A stretch of 15,368 nucleotides of DNA, taken from an uncultured Veillonella sp. (GTDB lineage Bacteria > Bacillota > Negativicutes > Veillonellales > Veillonellaceae). The notes under the pieces were generated by a model, which did no database searches, was not told the origin of the DNA, and saw nothing but the letters and a program-made list of their open reading frames with translations. The DNA lies in contig NZ_CAJLUB010000032.1 of assembly GCF_905209685.1 (NCBI RefSeq), positions 1 through 15,368 on the forward strand, read 5' to 3'. The position numbers and the translations under genes are program-made. Positions 7,298 through 13,465 of this stretch are shown here, one piece after another (position 1 is the first letter of the stretch; every line of letters begins with the position of its first letter).

Positions 7298-7428
7298 ATG
7301 CTATATGGCAACAGTCATAAATTATGCTATTTAGCAATGTCTACGAACACAATACTATATAGCAACAGCCATACATATTATGCTATTTAACAATTGTCAT
7401 GAATATAATGCTATACAGCAACAGTCAT
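7298..7428 (-). repeat. Five tandem ~28-bp repeats derived from the 3' end of thyA
   Basis: Units begin at 7298, 7324, 7352, 7380 and 7408 with ATGCTAT or ATACTAT (+ strand), at steps of 26, 28, 28 and 28 bp. The last unit is the final codons and stop of thyA itself (MTVAV-stop on the minus strand). The other units keep degenerate copies of the same mini-frame, such as MTIVK-stop and MAVAI-stop. Units 1, 3 and 5 resemble one another most, and so do 2 and 4, giving a 56-bp higher-order period. Most units contain a small palindrome of the form TGCTAT..AGCA. The array fills nearly the whole thyA-folA gap. There are no variable spacers, so it is not a CRISPR array. Confidence 0.8.
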
Positions 7429-8202
7429 GGACAATTTACCTAGATGTTCATACCCGTCTAATGTAACGTCCTCTGGTGTGAAGTCATAGAAGTCTTTTAC
7501 CTCAGGATTCACAATAATTTTTGGAGCTGGCAATGCTTGATCGCGACGTGCTAATTGCTCGCGCAATGCTTCTACATGGTTTTCATAGACATGAGCATTG
7601 TTGATAACATGAGTAAATTTACCAGGTTTAAGACCGGTAACTTGGGCAATCATGCATTGTAATGCTGCATATTGAGCTGTATTAAATGGAACGCCAAGGC
7701 CCATATCGCCACTACGTTGGATGAGCATGCAGTTTAAGTGTCCATCAGCTACGTCCCATAATGTTTCATACGCACATGGTTGCAATGCCATATCATCTAA
7801 ATCTTCAATATTCCACAATGTAACAATCATACGGCGGCTATCCGGATCTTCCTTGATAGTCTTGATGAGCTTATCAAGTTGTTTGTACTTTGCAATTTGG
7901 TAACCATAAGCCTTACCAATAGTACCATCTTCACGCATCCACTCATCCCATACGCGCACGTTCATTTCTTGTAATTTACGTACATCGTTAGATTGCATTT
8001 GCCAAATCCATAACAATTCTTTTACCGCCGTTTTGAAAGCTACAAATTTTGTAGTCAAAATTGGAAATTCCTCTTGCAAGTCGAATTGCATAATTTGATG
8101 TGGCAATTTATAAGTTGCAACACCGGTACGATTTTGACCATACGTGCCGTGTTCTAAAATATTTTCAATAATACCGAGGTATTGTGTATCTGCTAGACTC
8201 AT
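7411..8202 (-). CDS. thyA: Thymidylate synthase
   Basis: A 263-residue enzyme that methylates dUMP to dTMP with methylene-tetrahydrofolate, yielding dihydrofolate for the neighbouring FolA. Landmarks: NRTGVAT at 24-30 with the phosphate-binding Arg25, [11 protein letters not shown] at 121-131, the nucleophile Cys143 in [25 protein letters not shown] at 162-174 with the dUMP-binding Asn174, and HVYENH at 204-209. The residue after the catalytic Cys is Ala, where E. coli-type enzymes have His, and QRSCD is QRSGD, so it is a divergent ThyA branch. Start: AGGGGG lies 4 nt before the ATG. The 116-nt gap after recQ shows no terminator, and I found no convincing -35/-10 pair there. It may be read from upstream or from a weak AT-rich promoter. 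Its 3' end is the founding unit of the repeats at 7298-7428. Confidence 0.95.
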   Translation of the reverse strand: MSLADTQYLGIIENILEHGTYGQNRTGVATYKLPHQIMQFDLQEEFPILTTKFVAFKTAVKELLWIWQMQSNDVRKLQEMNVRVWDEWMREDGTIGKAYGYQIAKYKQLDKLIKTIKEDPDSRRMIVTLWNIEDLDDMALQPCAYETLWDVADGHLNCMLIQRSGDMGLGVPFNTAQYAALQCMIAQVTGLKPGKFTHVINNAHVYENHVEALREQLARRDQALPAPKIIVNPEVKDFYDFTPEDVTLDGYEHLGKLSMTVAV

Positions 8203-8318
8203 ATGTCCCCCTAAATCTTATATATAACACGTCGAATAATACTAACTTTATATCTTACAATATATAGTACTATCATACTAAAAAATACATCGTACTACCA
8301 TATATACAGTAAAATTTA

Positions 8319-10202
8319 TTATCCCTTATATTCTGCAATGGCCTGTAAAAAACTGAGGCCATATTTTTTCAATTTTGCTTCCCCTACACCTTTAACATTG
8401 CCAAACTCACCCAATGTGGTTGGTCGTAAATTGGCTAGATCAATAAGCACTGTATCAGGGAAGATAAGATATGGTCGAAGACCGGCCTCTTCGGCTAAGC
8501 GCTTGCGATGTTGTCGCAAATGTTCAAATAAACCACCTACACCGGAATTAGAATTTCCTCGAGCCACATTGGACGTAGACCGACGAGTGCGAGACGGTAC
8601 AGACACATGTTGTCTGATTTCCTCTACCTCTTTATGCCCAGCAAGGACTTCCTCAGCACCAGCCGTCAAAGATAGTACTGGATATTTACCTGTAGAGCTA
8701 CGCAAGTAGCCAGAAGCCACAAATTGTTGAATAAGGCCCTTAATCGATTTCTCGTCTACATTGCTCAATAAACCAAAAACAGGCAATGCATCATGTCCTG
8801 CGCGCATGATGCGATCCGTTCGTTCACCGCGCACGATAGCGGTAATCATAGATGCGCCATAGCGCTCGTCGGTACCCATAATGGCACGGAAGATGGCCTT
8901 CGCCTCTTTCGTTACATTTACCTTATCGGCAGAACCTTTACAGGAGCTACAATTGTCACATGTGGTCCAAACGGTGCTTTCACCAAAATAGTTAAGCATA
9001 TATTTACGTAAACAATTACTACAGAAACAGTAATCAATCATAGACTGCAACTTGCGTAGTTCCACCTCTTGGCGCTCAGGAGTTTCGATGGACTGTTCAA
9101 TTAAATACTTGTGAACCTGTACATCCTGCCCGCTGTAGAGCAAGATGCATTCTGCAGGTGCTCCATCGCGACCTGCACGGCCCGCCTCTTGATAGTAGGA
9201 CTCCATGTTACGCGGCATTTGGCAATGCAACACATAGCGCACATTACTTTTATCAATGCCCATGCCAAAGGCATTGGTAGCCACCATAACCTGCAATTTA
9301 TCATCTGCATAGGCGTTTTGCATCTCACGGCGCACCTCATCGCTGAGCCCACCGTGATAATGACCTACCTTAATGCCTGCACGGGTTAGATTTTCATACA
9401 CCCGATCTACATCCTTGCGCGTTGCACAGTAGATAATACCATTTTCATTGGCATGTTGACGCACATAATGGACTACGTAATCCATGCGCTTTGGTGTACG
9501 AATGACAGAGAAGGATAGATTAGGCCGATCAAAGCCCGTTACATACACATTCGCATTCTCAAGGCCTAATAGTTTCTTAATATCATTTTCTACATATTTT
9601 GTAGCCGTCGCGGTAAAAGCTCCTACGATAGGTCTCTTCGGTAGCGAGTTGAGCCACTCACCAATGAGCCGATAGGACGGTCTAAAGTCATGTCCCCACT
9701 CAGAAATACAGTGAGCCTCATCAACGATAACTTGAGCTATAGGCAATGCTCGCAATACATTACAGAAGAAATTAGAACCTAGTCGCTCTGGTGCAATATA
9801 CAACAGCTTAATCTTACCACTACGCACCTTGTACATAGTCTTATTAAACTCTGCTTGGGTAAGGGTACTATTGATGAGCGCCGCCGGAATGTTCTGTACT
9901 AATAGACCATCTACTTGATCTTTCATAAGGGATATTAGTGGCGAAAATACGATTGTGAGGCCCGGCTTGCAAAGCGCAGGAATCTGGAAACAGATAGACT
10001 TGCCGGCTCCCGTCGGCATGATGCCAATTACATCTTCATTGCGTAATAAGGAAGTAATAGGAGCCTCCTGAGCCGGTCTAAAGGAGGTATACCCAAAGTA
10101 TGTTTCCAACATCCGTAATGCCTGTCGTTTCATCATAGCTTGTTGCTTCATATCAACCGACTGTGATGCAATAGCTTGTTTTGAAGCTGGCTGTTGTTCC
10201 AT
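8319..10202 (-). CDS. recQ: ATP-dependent DNA helicase RecQ
   Basis: A 627-residue 3'-5' superfamily 2 helicase for recombination and repair. Order of domains: motif 0 FGYTSFRPAQ near 36-45; Walker A PTGAGKS at 63-69; DEAH at 161-164 followed by the aromatic-rich loop ISEWGHDFRPSY; TATAT near 198-202; and motifs IV-VI with ATNAFGMGIDKSNVRYV (308-324) and QEAGRAGRDG (338-347). A RecQ zinc site uses Cys397, Cys415, Cys418 and Cys421. The winged-helix RQC domain spans about 428-525. A C-terminal HRDC domain (about 557-625) contains LRPTTLGEFGNVKGVGEAKLKKYG. A basic Ser/Arg/Asn linker (about 535-555) joins RQC and HRDC. AAAGGAGGT lies 4 nt before the ATG. It is divergent from putP and is probably the first gene of a string with thyA, folA and tex. 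Confidence 0.96.
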   Translation of the reverse strand: MEQQPASKQAIASQSVDMKQQAMMKRQALRMLETYFGYTSFRPAQEAPITSLLRNEDVIGIMPTGAGKSICFQIPALCKPGLTIVFSPLISLMKDQVDGLLVQNIPAALINSTLTQAEFNKTMYKVRSGKIKLLYIAPERLGSNFFCNVLRALPIAQVIVDEAHCISEWGHDFRPSYRLIGEWLNSLPKRPIVGAFTATATKYVENDIKKLLGLENANVYVTGFDRPNLSFSVIRTPKRMDYVVHYVRQHANENGIIYCATRKDVDRVYENLTRAGIKVGHYHGGLSDEVRREMQNAYADDKLQVMVATNAFGMGIDKSNVRYVLHCQMPRNMESYYQEAGRAGRDGAPAECILLYSGQDVQVHKYLIEQSIETPERQEVELRKLQSMIDYCFCSNCLRKYMLNYFGESTVWTTCDNCSSCKGSADKVNVTKEAKAIFRAIMGTDERYGASMITAIVRGERTDRIMRAGHDALPVFGLLSNVDEKSIKGLIQQFVASGYLRSSTGKYPVLSLTAGAEEVLAGHKEVEEIRQHVSVPSRTRRSTSNVARGNSNSGVGGLFEHLRQHRKRLAEEAGLRPYLIFPDTVLIDLANLRPTTLGEFGNVKGVGEAKLKKYGLSFLQAIAEYKG

Positions 10203-10262
10203 AGGTACCTCCTTTCATGTTCCAGAAATATACATACAAGACCATAATTACAACTATCAATA

Positions 10263-10295
10263 ACGAAATTTCGTATACAAAACACGAAATTTCGT
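10263..10295. promoter_or_regulatory. Twin perfect palindromes ACGAAATTTCGT, 21 bp apart
   Basis: The 12-bp perfect palindrome ACGAAATTTCGT occurs at 10263-10274 and again at 10284-10295. The centres are exactly 21 bp apart, two helical turns, so two dimers would sit on the same face of the DNA. This is a classic operator arrangement. It lies 60-95 bp upstream of the recQ start and 230-260 bp upstream of putP. The site does not match the LexA/DinR (CGAAC..GTTC) or CodY boxes that I know. The regulator is unknown. Confidence 0.6.
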
Positions 10296-10426
10296 TTTTC
10301 TATTCTTATATTTTAACATATTTCATATGCCGTTGGGTTTATTAGTATATACGATTTCTCAGTCCAACGTCTAATGCATATCTAGAAAGCCAAGCTTCAA
10401 AATTTGTATAGAAACTACGTAATATC

Positions 10427-10435
10427 ACGAAATTT
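10427..10435 (+). promoter_or_regulatory. Partial third copy of the ACGAAATTTCGT site at the putP promoter
   Basis: ACGAAATTT matches the first nine bases of the twin palindromes; the last three differ (TTA instead of CGT). It sits directly upstream of or over the -35 region of the putP promoter. A half-site there could tie putP to the same regulator, perhaps through looping, but nine AT-rich bases may also match by chance. Confidence 0.3.
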
Positions 10436-10458
10436 TTACACTCTAAAGCGCTAATATA

Positions 10459-10467
10459 TGGTACAAT
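10459..10467 (+). promoter_or_regulatory. Extended -10 promoter of putP
   Basis: TGGTACAAT (10459-10467) is an extended -10 with a five-of-six hexamer. No good -35 is found at 16-18 bp. Transcription would start near 10474, with a leader of about 52 nt. TATAAT further down (about 10478-10483) is an alternative without a -35. Confidence 0.45.
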
Positions 10468-10525
10468 AGGAATTATTTATAATACTATAGAATAGAACTA
10501 CAACCTAAGGAGGTCTTATATAGGC

Positions 10526-12013
10526 ATGACACAAGACAACTTAATGATTATCATCGCCTTTGCCTTATACCTAGGACTCATGATGTATATCGGGGTCTAC
10601 TATTACAGGAAATCTAACAGCATCGGTGATTACATTCTCGGTGGCCGACAACTAGGACCATGGATCACAGCACTTAGTGCAGAAGCATCAGATATGAGTG
10701 GTTGGATGCTCATGGGTGTGCCTGGCCTAGCGTATACTACAGGGATTTCTGGTGTATGGATTGCCGTAGGTCTCACATTAGGCACATGGGCAAACTGGAA
10801 GTTTGTTTCTAGACGCTTGCGTAACCATACTGAGGTAGCTAGTGACAGTTTAACTTTACCGGACTATTTGAAAAATCGTTTCCACGATCAATCTCATTCG
10901 GTAGCCGTTATCTCCGCCCTATTTATCTTGATTTTCTTCTTGATTTATACATCATCAGGGTTCGTAGCAGGTGGCAAACTGTTCAACACCATCTTTGGTC
11001 TTGATTACACTGTATCTCTATTTATTACAGCGGGTATCGTCGTATTCTACACATTCCTCGGCGGCTTCCTCGCCGTATCTTGGACAGATTGTATCCAAGG
11101 GGCATTGATGTTCTTCGCTATCTTAGCGGTACCAATTACAGCTGCCATGTTTATGGGTGGTCCTATTGAAACATTCCAACTCATTCAACACGAGTTTCCT
11201 CAAGGACTTAGCCTATTTGGTGATCCATCCGACTGGTTCACATGGGCTATCGGCTTAATCTCTTCTCTTGGTTGGGGTCTTGGCTACTTCGGTCAACCTC
11301 ATATCCTCGTAAGATTCATGGCTATCTCCGATGCGAAAGAGCTTAAGAAATCTACAAATATCGCCATGGTTTGGGTTATCTTATCCCTTATGGCAGCCAT
11401 CGCTGTAGGCCTCATCGGTCACGTATATATGTTGCCTGATGTATTAGTAGGCACTGATGCAGAAACTGTATTCCTCATCATGACAGAACGCCTCTTTACA
11501 CCATTTGTAGCAGGTCTCATCTGGTCTGCCGTACTCGCAGCTATCATGAGTACTGCATCTGCCCAGTTATTAGTAACAGCCTCTGCCATTTCTAATGACT
11601 TCTATGCAAATATCATTCATCCTAAAGCGAGTGATAAAGAGCTGGTACTAGTAAGTCGTATCGTAGTACTACTAGTTGCGTTAATAGCCATCTATATGGC
11701 AATGGATCCAGATAGCTACATCTTAACCATGGTTGCCTATGCATGGGCAGGTTTTGGTGCTGCCTTTGGTCCAGCTATCTTGTTCTCCTTATTCTGGAAA
11801 CGTATGACACGTCATGGCTGTATCGCAGGTATCGTCGTAGGTGGTTTAACCGTTCTTATTTGGAAACAATTTGGATTCCTCGGCCTTTACGAAATCGTGC
11901 CAGGCTTCCTCTTCTCTTCCATCGCTATCTATGTAGTGAGTATCATGGGTAAATTACCTCCTCGTCCAGTTCTTAAGGACTATCGTGAAGCAGAAAAAAT
12001 GCATGTTCTATAA
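10526..12013 (+). CDS. putP: Sodium/proline symporter PutP
   Basis: A 495-residue inner-membrane transporter of the solute:sodium symporter family that takes up L-proline with Na+. It follows E. coli PutP closely: GDYILGGRQLGPWITALSAEASDMSGW with Asp56 and Ser58 (Asp55 and Ser57 in E. coli), TLPDYLKNRF at 110-119, GGFLAVSWTDCIQ at 179-191, SLGWGLGYFGQPHILVRFMA at 247-266, IMSTASAQLLV at 340-350 with Ser342/Thr343 of the second sodium-site region, and AWAGFGAAFGP followed by WKQFGFLGLYEIVPGF. About 13 hydrophobic segments are visible. The length fits (502 in E. coli). AAGGAGG lies about 12 nt before the ATG, longer than usual, but an in-frame stop just upstream leaves no other start. No proline dehydrogenase gene is adjacent, so it may serve osmoprotection or amino-acid uptake. 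Confidence 0.93.
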   Translation: MTQDNLMIIIAFALYLGLMMYIGVYYYRKSNSIGDYILGGRQLGPWITALSAEASDMSGWMLMGVPGLAYTTGISGVWIAVGLTLGTWANWKFVSRRLRNHTEVASDSLTLPDYLKNRFHDQSHSVAVISALFILIFFLIYTSSGFVAGGKLFNTIFGLDYTVSLFITAGIVVFYTFLGGFLAVSWTDCIQGALMFFAILAVPITAAMFMGGPIETFQLIQHEFPQGLSLFGDPSDWFTWAIGLISSLGWGLGYFGQPHILVRFMAISDAKELKKSTNIAMVWVILSLMAAIAVGLIGHVYMLPDVLVGTDAETVFLIMTERLFTPFVAGLIWSAVLAAIMSTASAQLLVTASAISNDFYANIIHPKASDKELVLVSRIVVLLVALIAIYMAMDPDSYILTMVAYAWAGFGAAFGPAILFSLFWKRMTRHGCIAGIVVGGLTVLIWKQFGFLGLYEIVPGFLFSSIAIYVVSIMGKLPPRPVLKDYREAEKMHVL

Positions 12014-12048
12014 ATTAGAAATCGGACGTTTAAAATAGCATACATAAA

Positions 12049-12086
12049 AAAAGAGCTAGTTGATTCAACGATCAACTAGCTCTTTT
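12049..12086. terminator. Bidirectional terminator shared by putP and the WYL regulator
   Basis: AAAAGAGCTAGTTGAT (12049-12064) pairs perfectly, 16 bp, with 12071-12086 around the 6-nt loop TCAACG. The stem is flanked by A-runs on the left and T on the right. It lies 35 nt after the putP stop and ends 1 nt before the stop of the converging regulator gene, so it serves both. Confidence 0.9.
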
Positions 12087-12087
12087 A

Positions 12088-13116
12088 TTATGAGTATTGT
12101 GCTAAGCCTTCCTTAATAGCTTCTTTCACTTCTGCTACCAAGGATGTTGGTGAAAGTACTTTCACACTTTGCATATATTGAAGTGCCCAATACTTAAAGG
12201 CATCATGATTTACACGTACACGGCATACAACATCATCAGATGTGACGTTGGTGAATTCCACATTGCCATCAAACCAATCTAAAATTTGGTTTACAATAGA
12301 CCGCTTTGCCTTAAAACTTACGGTAACGGATTCACCACCGAACATGTAAATATGTTCTTTTACATATTGCGATACATTGAAGGTGCGTTGCTGGTTATAG
12401 CCCTTTATCTCCCGTAAAGGTTTTCTACGTTCGCTCAGCACCGTAATGTGTGCAATTCGATCGACACGCAATGTAGACATGTCATCATAATTTTCATGGT
12501 TCCCAACTAGGTAATAGTGTCCCCGATTCATAACTAGTTGGAATGGATTGAATACATACTTTCGCTCCTTATTATCTGGACCGAGATTGATATGTAATCG
12601 TTTATCCACGTCAGGTTGGCAATAAGCCAAGGAAATTTTTCTCCCCTTTTGTATTGCTTCCTCTATGAGATCAATGTTAAGGAATAAGTCCTGACTTCTA
12701 TGAAGGTAACCCGTAGCACTTTCAATATCAATACCATGGGGCTTGAAATGAGAGCTACCCAATTTAGCAACACGACTAATTAAATCCTTACGTTGAGATG
12801 CGGTAATATGACGAGACGCCAAAATACCGTCAATTAATAATCTCAATTCCGAATCTTCAAAGGTATGAATCATATAAAAATCAGTACGGCGAATAGTACC
12901 ATCTGCTCCTACGGCAGACTCTTCACATTGAATACCAAAATCACCAGATTCATATAAATCATTTAAATGACGGCCTAAGGTCTTCCGATCGACGGATACC
13001 TCGTACCGCTCGGCTAATATACTGCGAATCTCCTCTTGAGATAAAGTATGATTAGCATCCGTTTCACTTTTCAGGATTTCTAGTATATATACTAGAACGG
13101 CCTTCTTAGATGCCAT
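12088..13116 (-). CDS. HTH-WYL domain transcriptional regulator
   Basis: A 342-residue cytoplasmic regulator. An N-terminal winged helix-turn-helix covers about residues 5-85 (LSQEEIRSILAERYEVSVDRKTLGRHLNDL, recognition helix near 42-54). A linker helix bundle spans 86-135. A WYL domain lies at about 145-225 (GRKISLAYC, then FNPFQLVMNRGHYYLVGNHE and LRVDRIAHI), where the Tyr-Tyr-Leu in HYYLVG stands for the WYL core. A WCX-like C-terminal extension covers 255-340 (VTVSFKAKRSIVNQILDWF). WYL proteins bind nucleic-acid or nucleotide ligands and control varied genes, including DNA repair and phage defence. AAAGGAGT lies 5 nt before the ATG. It converges on putP. Inverted repeats upstream suggest self-regulation. 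The target is unknown. Confidence 0.9.
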   Translation of the reverse strand: MASKKAVLVYILEILKSETDANHTLSQEEIRSILAERYEVSVDRKTLGRHLNDLYESGDFGIQCEESAVGADGTIRRTDFYMIHTFEDSELRLLIDGILASRHITASQRKDLISRVAKLGSSHFKPHGIDIESATGYLHRSQDLFLNIDLIEEAIQKGRKISLAYCQPDVDKRLHINLGPDNKERKYVFNPFQLVMNRGHYYLVGNHENYDDMSTLRVDRIAHITVLSERRKPLREIKGYNQQRTFNVSQYVKEHIYMFGGESVTVSFKAKRSIVNQILDWFDGNVEFTNVTSDDVVCRVRVNHDAFKYWALQYMQSVKVLSPTSLVAEVKEAIKEGLAQYS

Positions 13117-13138
13117 AAAAGACTCCTTTTACAAATAA

Positions 13139-13170
13139 TACAATAAAAACAACATTGTAACTAATACAAT
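13139..13170 (-). promoter_or_regulatory. TACAAT/ATTGTA repeat cluster in the leader of the WYL gene
   Basis: ATTGTA (13154-13159) and TACAAT (13165-13170) form a perfect inverted repeat with a 5-bp spacer. A further TACAAT lies at 13139-13144 in the same orientation as the second. The cluster is 25-55 nt before the start codon. It could be an operator or a leader hairpin; the AT-rich background weakens it. Confidence 0.3.
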
Positions 13171-13177
13171 TTATAAT

Positions 13178-13201
13178 ATCATCCACAACACATCGGATGA
13201 T
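13178..13201 (-). promoter_or_regulatory. Inverted repeat downstream of the WYL gene promoter
   Basis: ATCATCC (13178-13184) and GGATGAT (13195-13201) are perfect inverted arms separated by 10 bp, so their centres are 17 bp apart. They lie 20-45 nt downstream of the -10 box, a good place for an autorepressor. In RNA they would make a 7-bp hairpin with a 10-nt loop. Confidence 0.4.
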
Positions 13202-13223
13202 GTTCACAAAAATACCCATACAT

Positions 13224-13232
13224 AGTATACCA
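13224..13232 (-). promoter_or_regulatory. Extended -10 promoter of the WYL regulator gene
   Basis: The minus strand reads TGGTATACT (13232-13224), an extended -10 with TATACT. No good -35 is present. It predicts a leader of about 100 nt. The 349-nt gap 13117-13465 otherwise holds the inverted repeats downstream of this box, AT-rich DNA without clear signals (13240-13350), and the methyltransferase terminator. Confidence 0.45.
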
Positions 13233-13356
13233 CACTTTTCATATATGGTTCATTTATTTCTCATTAATTTTATCGATTTACTATACTTTTTTGGCAATAT
13301 TAAATAACTAAATGTAATAATTATTAAAAAAGATTAAATTAAATTATATAAAACAA

Positions 13357-13407
13357 AAACCCATTACTACTTAATACACATAAATGTTATAAGTATAATG
13401 GGTTTTA
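13357..13407 (-). terminator. Terminator of the methyltransferase gene
   Basis: AAAACCCATTA (13357-13367) pairs perfectly with TAATGGGTTTT (13397-13407). After a bulged C the stem continues with TACTTA/TAAGTA (13369-13374 with 13391-13396). On the minus strand it runs into GGGTTTTTGTTTT. It lies about 60 nt after the stop at 13466. Confidence 0.8.
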
Positions 13408-13465
13408 TATTTATTCTGAAGATTATATGAATCCCCAAAATATTATCTTAGAAATTTAAAACGAA

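Larger units (their letters stand above)
10203..10525. promoter_or_regulatory. Divergent recQ-putP control region
   Basis: These 323 bp hold no gene. They contain the recQ ribosome binding site (near 10207-10215 on the minus strand), twin palindromes at 10263-10295, a third partial copy at 10427-10435, and a putP promoter near 10459-10467. I could not fix a single recQ promoter: on the minus strand TAAAAT/TATAAG near 10300-10315 and TTGATA near 10258 are both possible parts. The rest (about 10320-10420) is AT-rich with no clear signal. Confidence 0.5.

Noticed and set aside
7298..7428. The regular repeats as a CRISPR array.
   Set aside because: The units are contiguous, degenerate and without unique spacers, and one unit is the coding end of thyA.
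8203..8318. A dedicated thyA promoter between recQ and thyA.
   Set aside because: Several TATA-like boxes exist in this AT-rich gap, but none has a reasonable -35 at 16-18 bp, so none is listed.
8338..8709. A 123-residue open frame on the + strand.
   Set aside because: It lies wholly antisense to the HRDC and linker region of recQ and shows no ribosome binding site or recognisable motif.
9101..9352. A minus-strand open frame of 83 residues inside recQ.
   Set aside because: It is in a shifted frame within the well-conserved helicase core and has no family features.
10284..10300. The second ACGAAATTTCGT followed by T-run as a terminator.
   Set aside because: The stem is AT-rich and has no loop if fully paired; it is a far better operator than hairpin, and no gene ends nearby.
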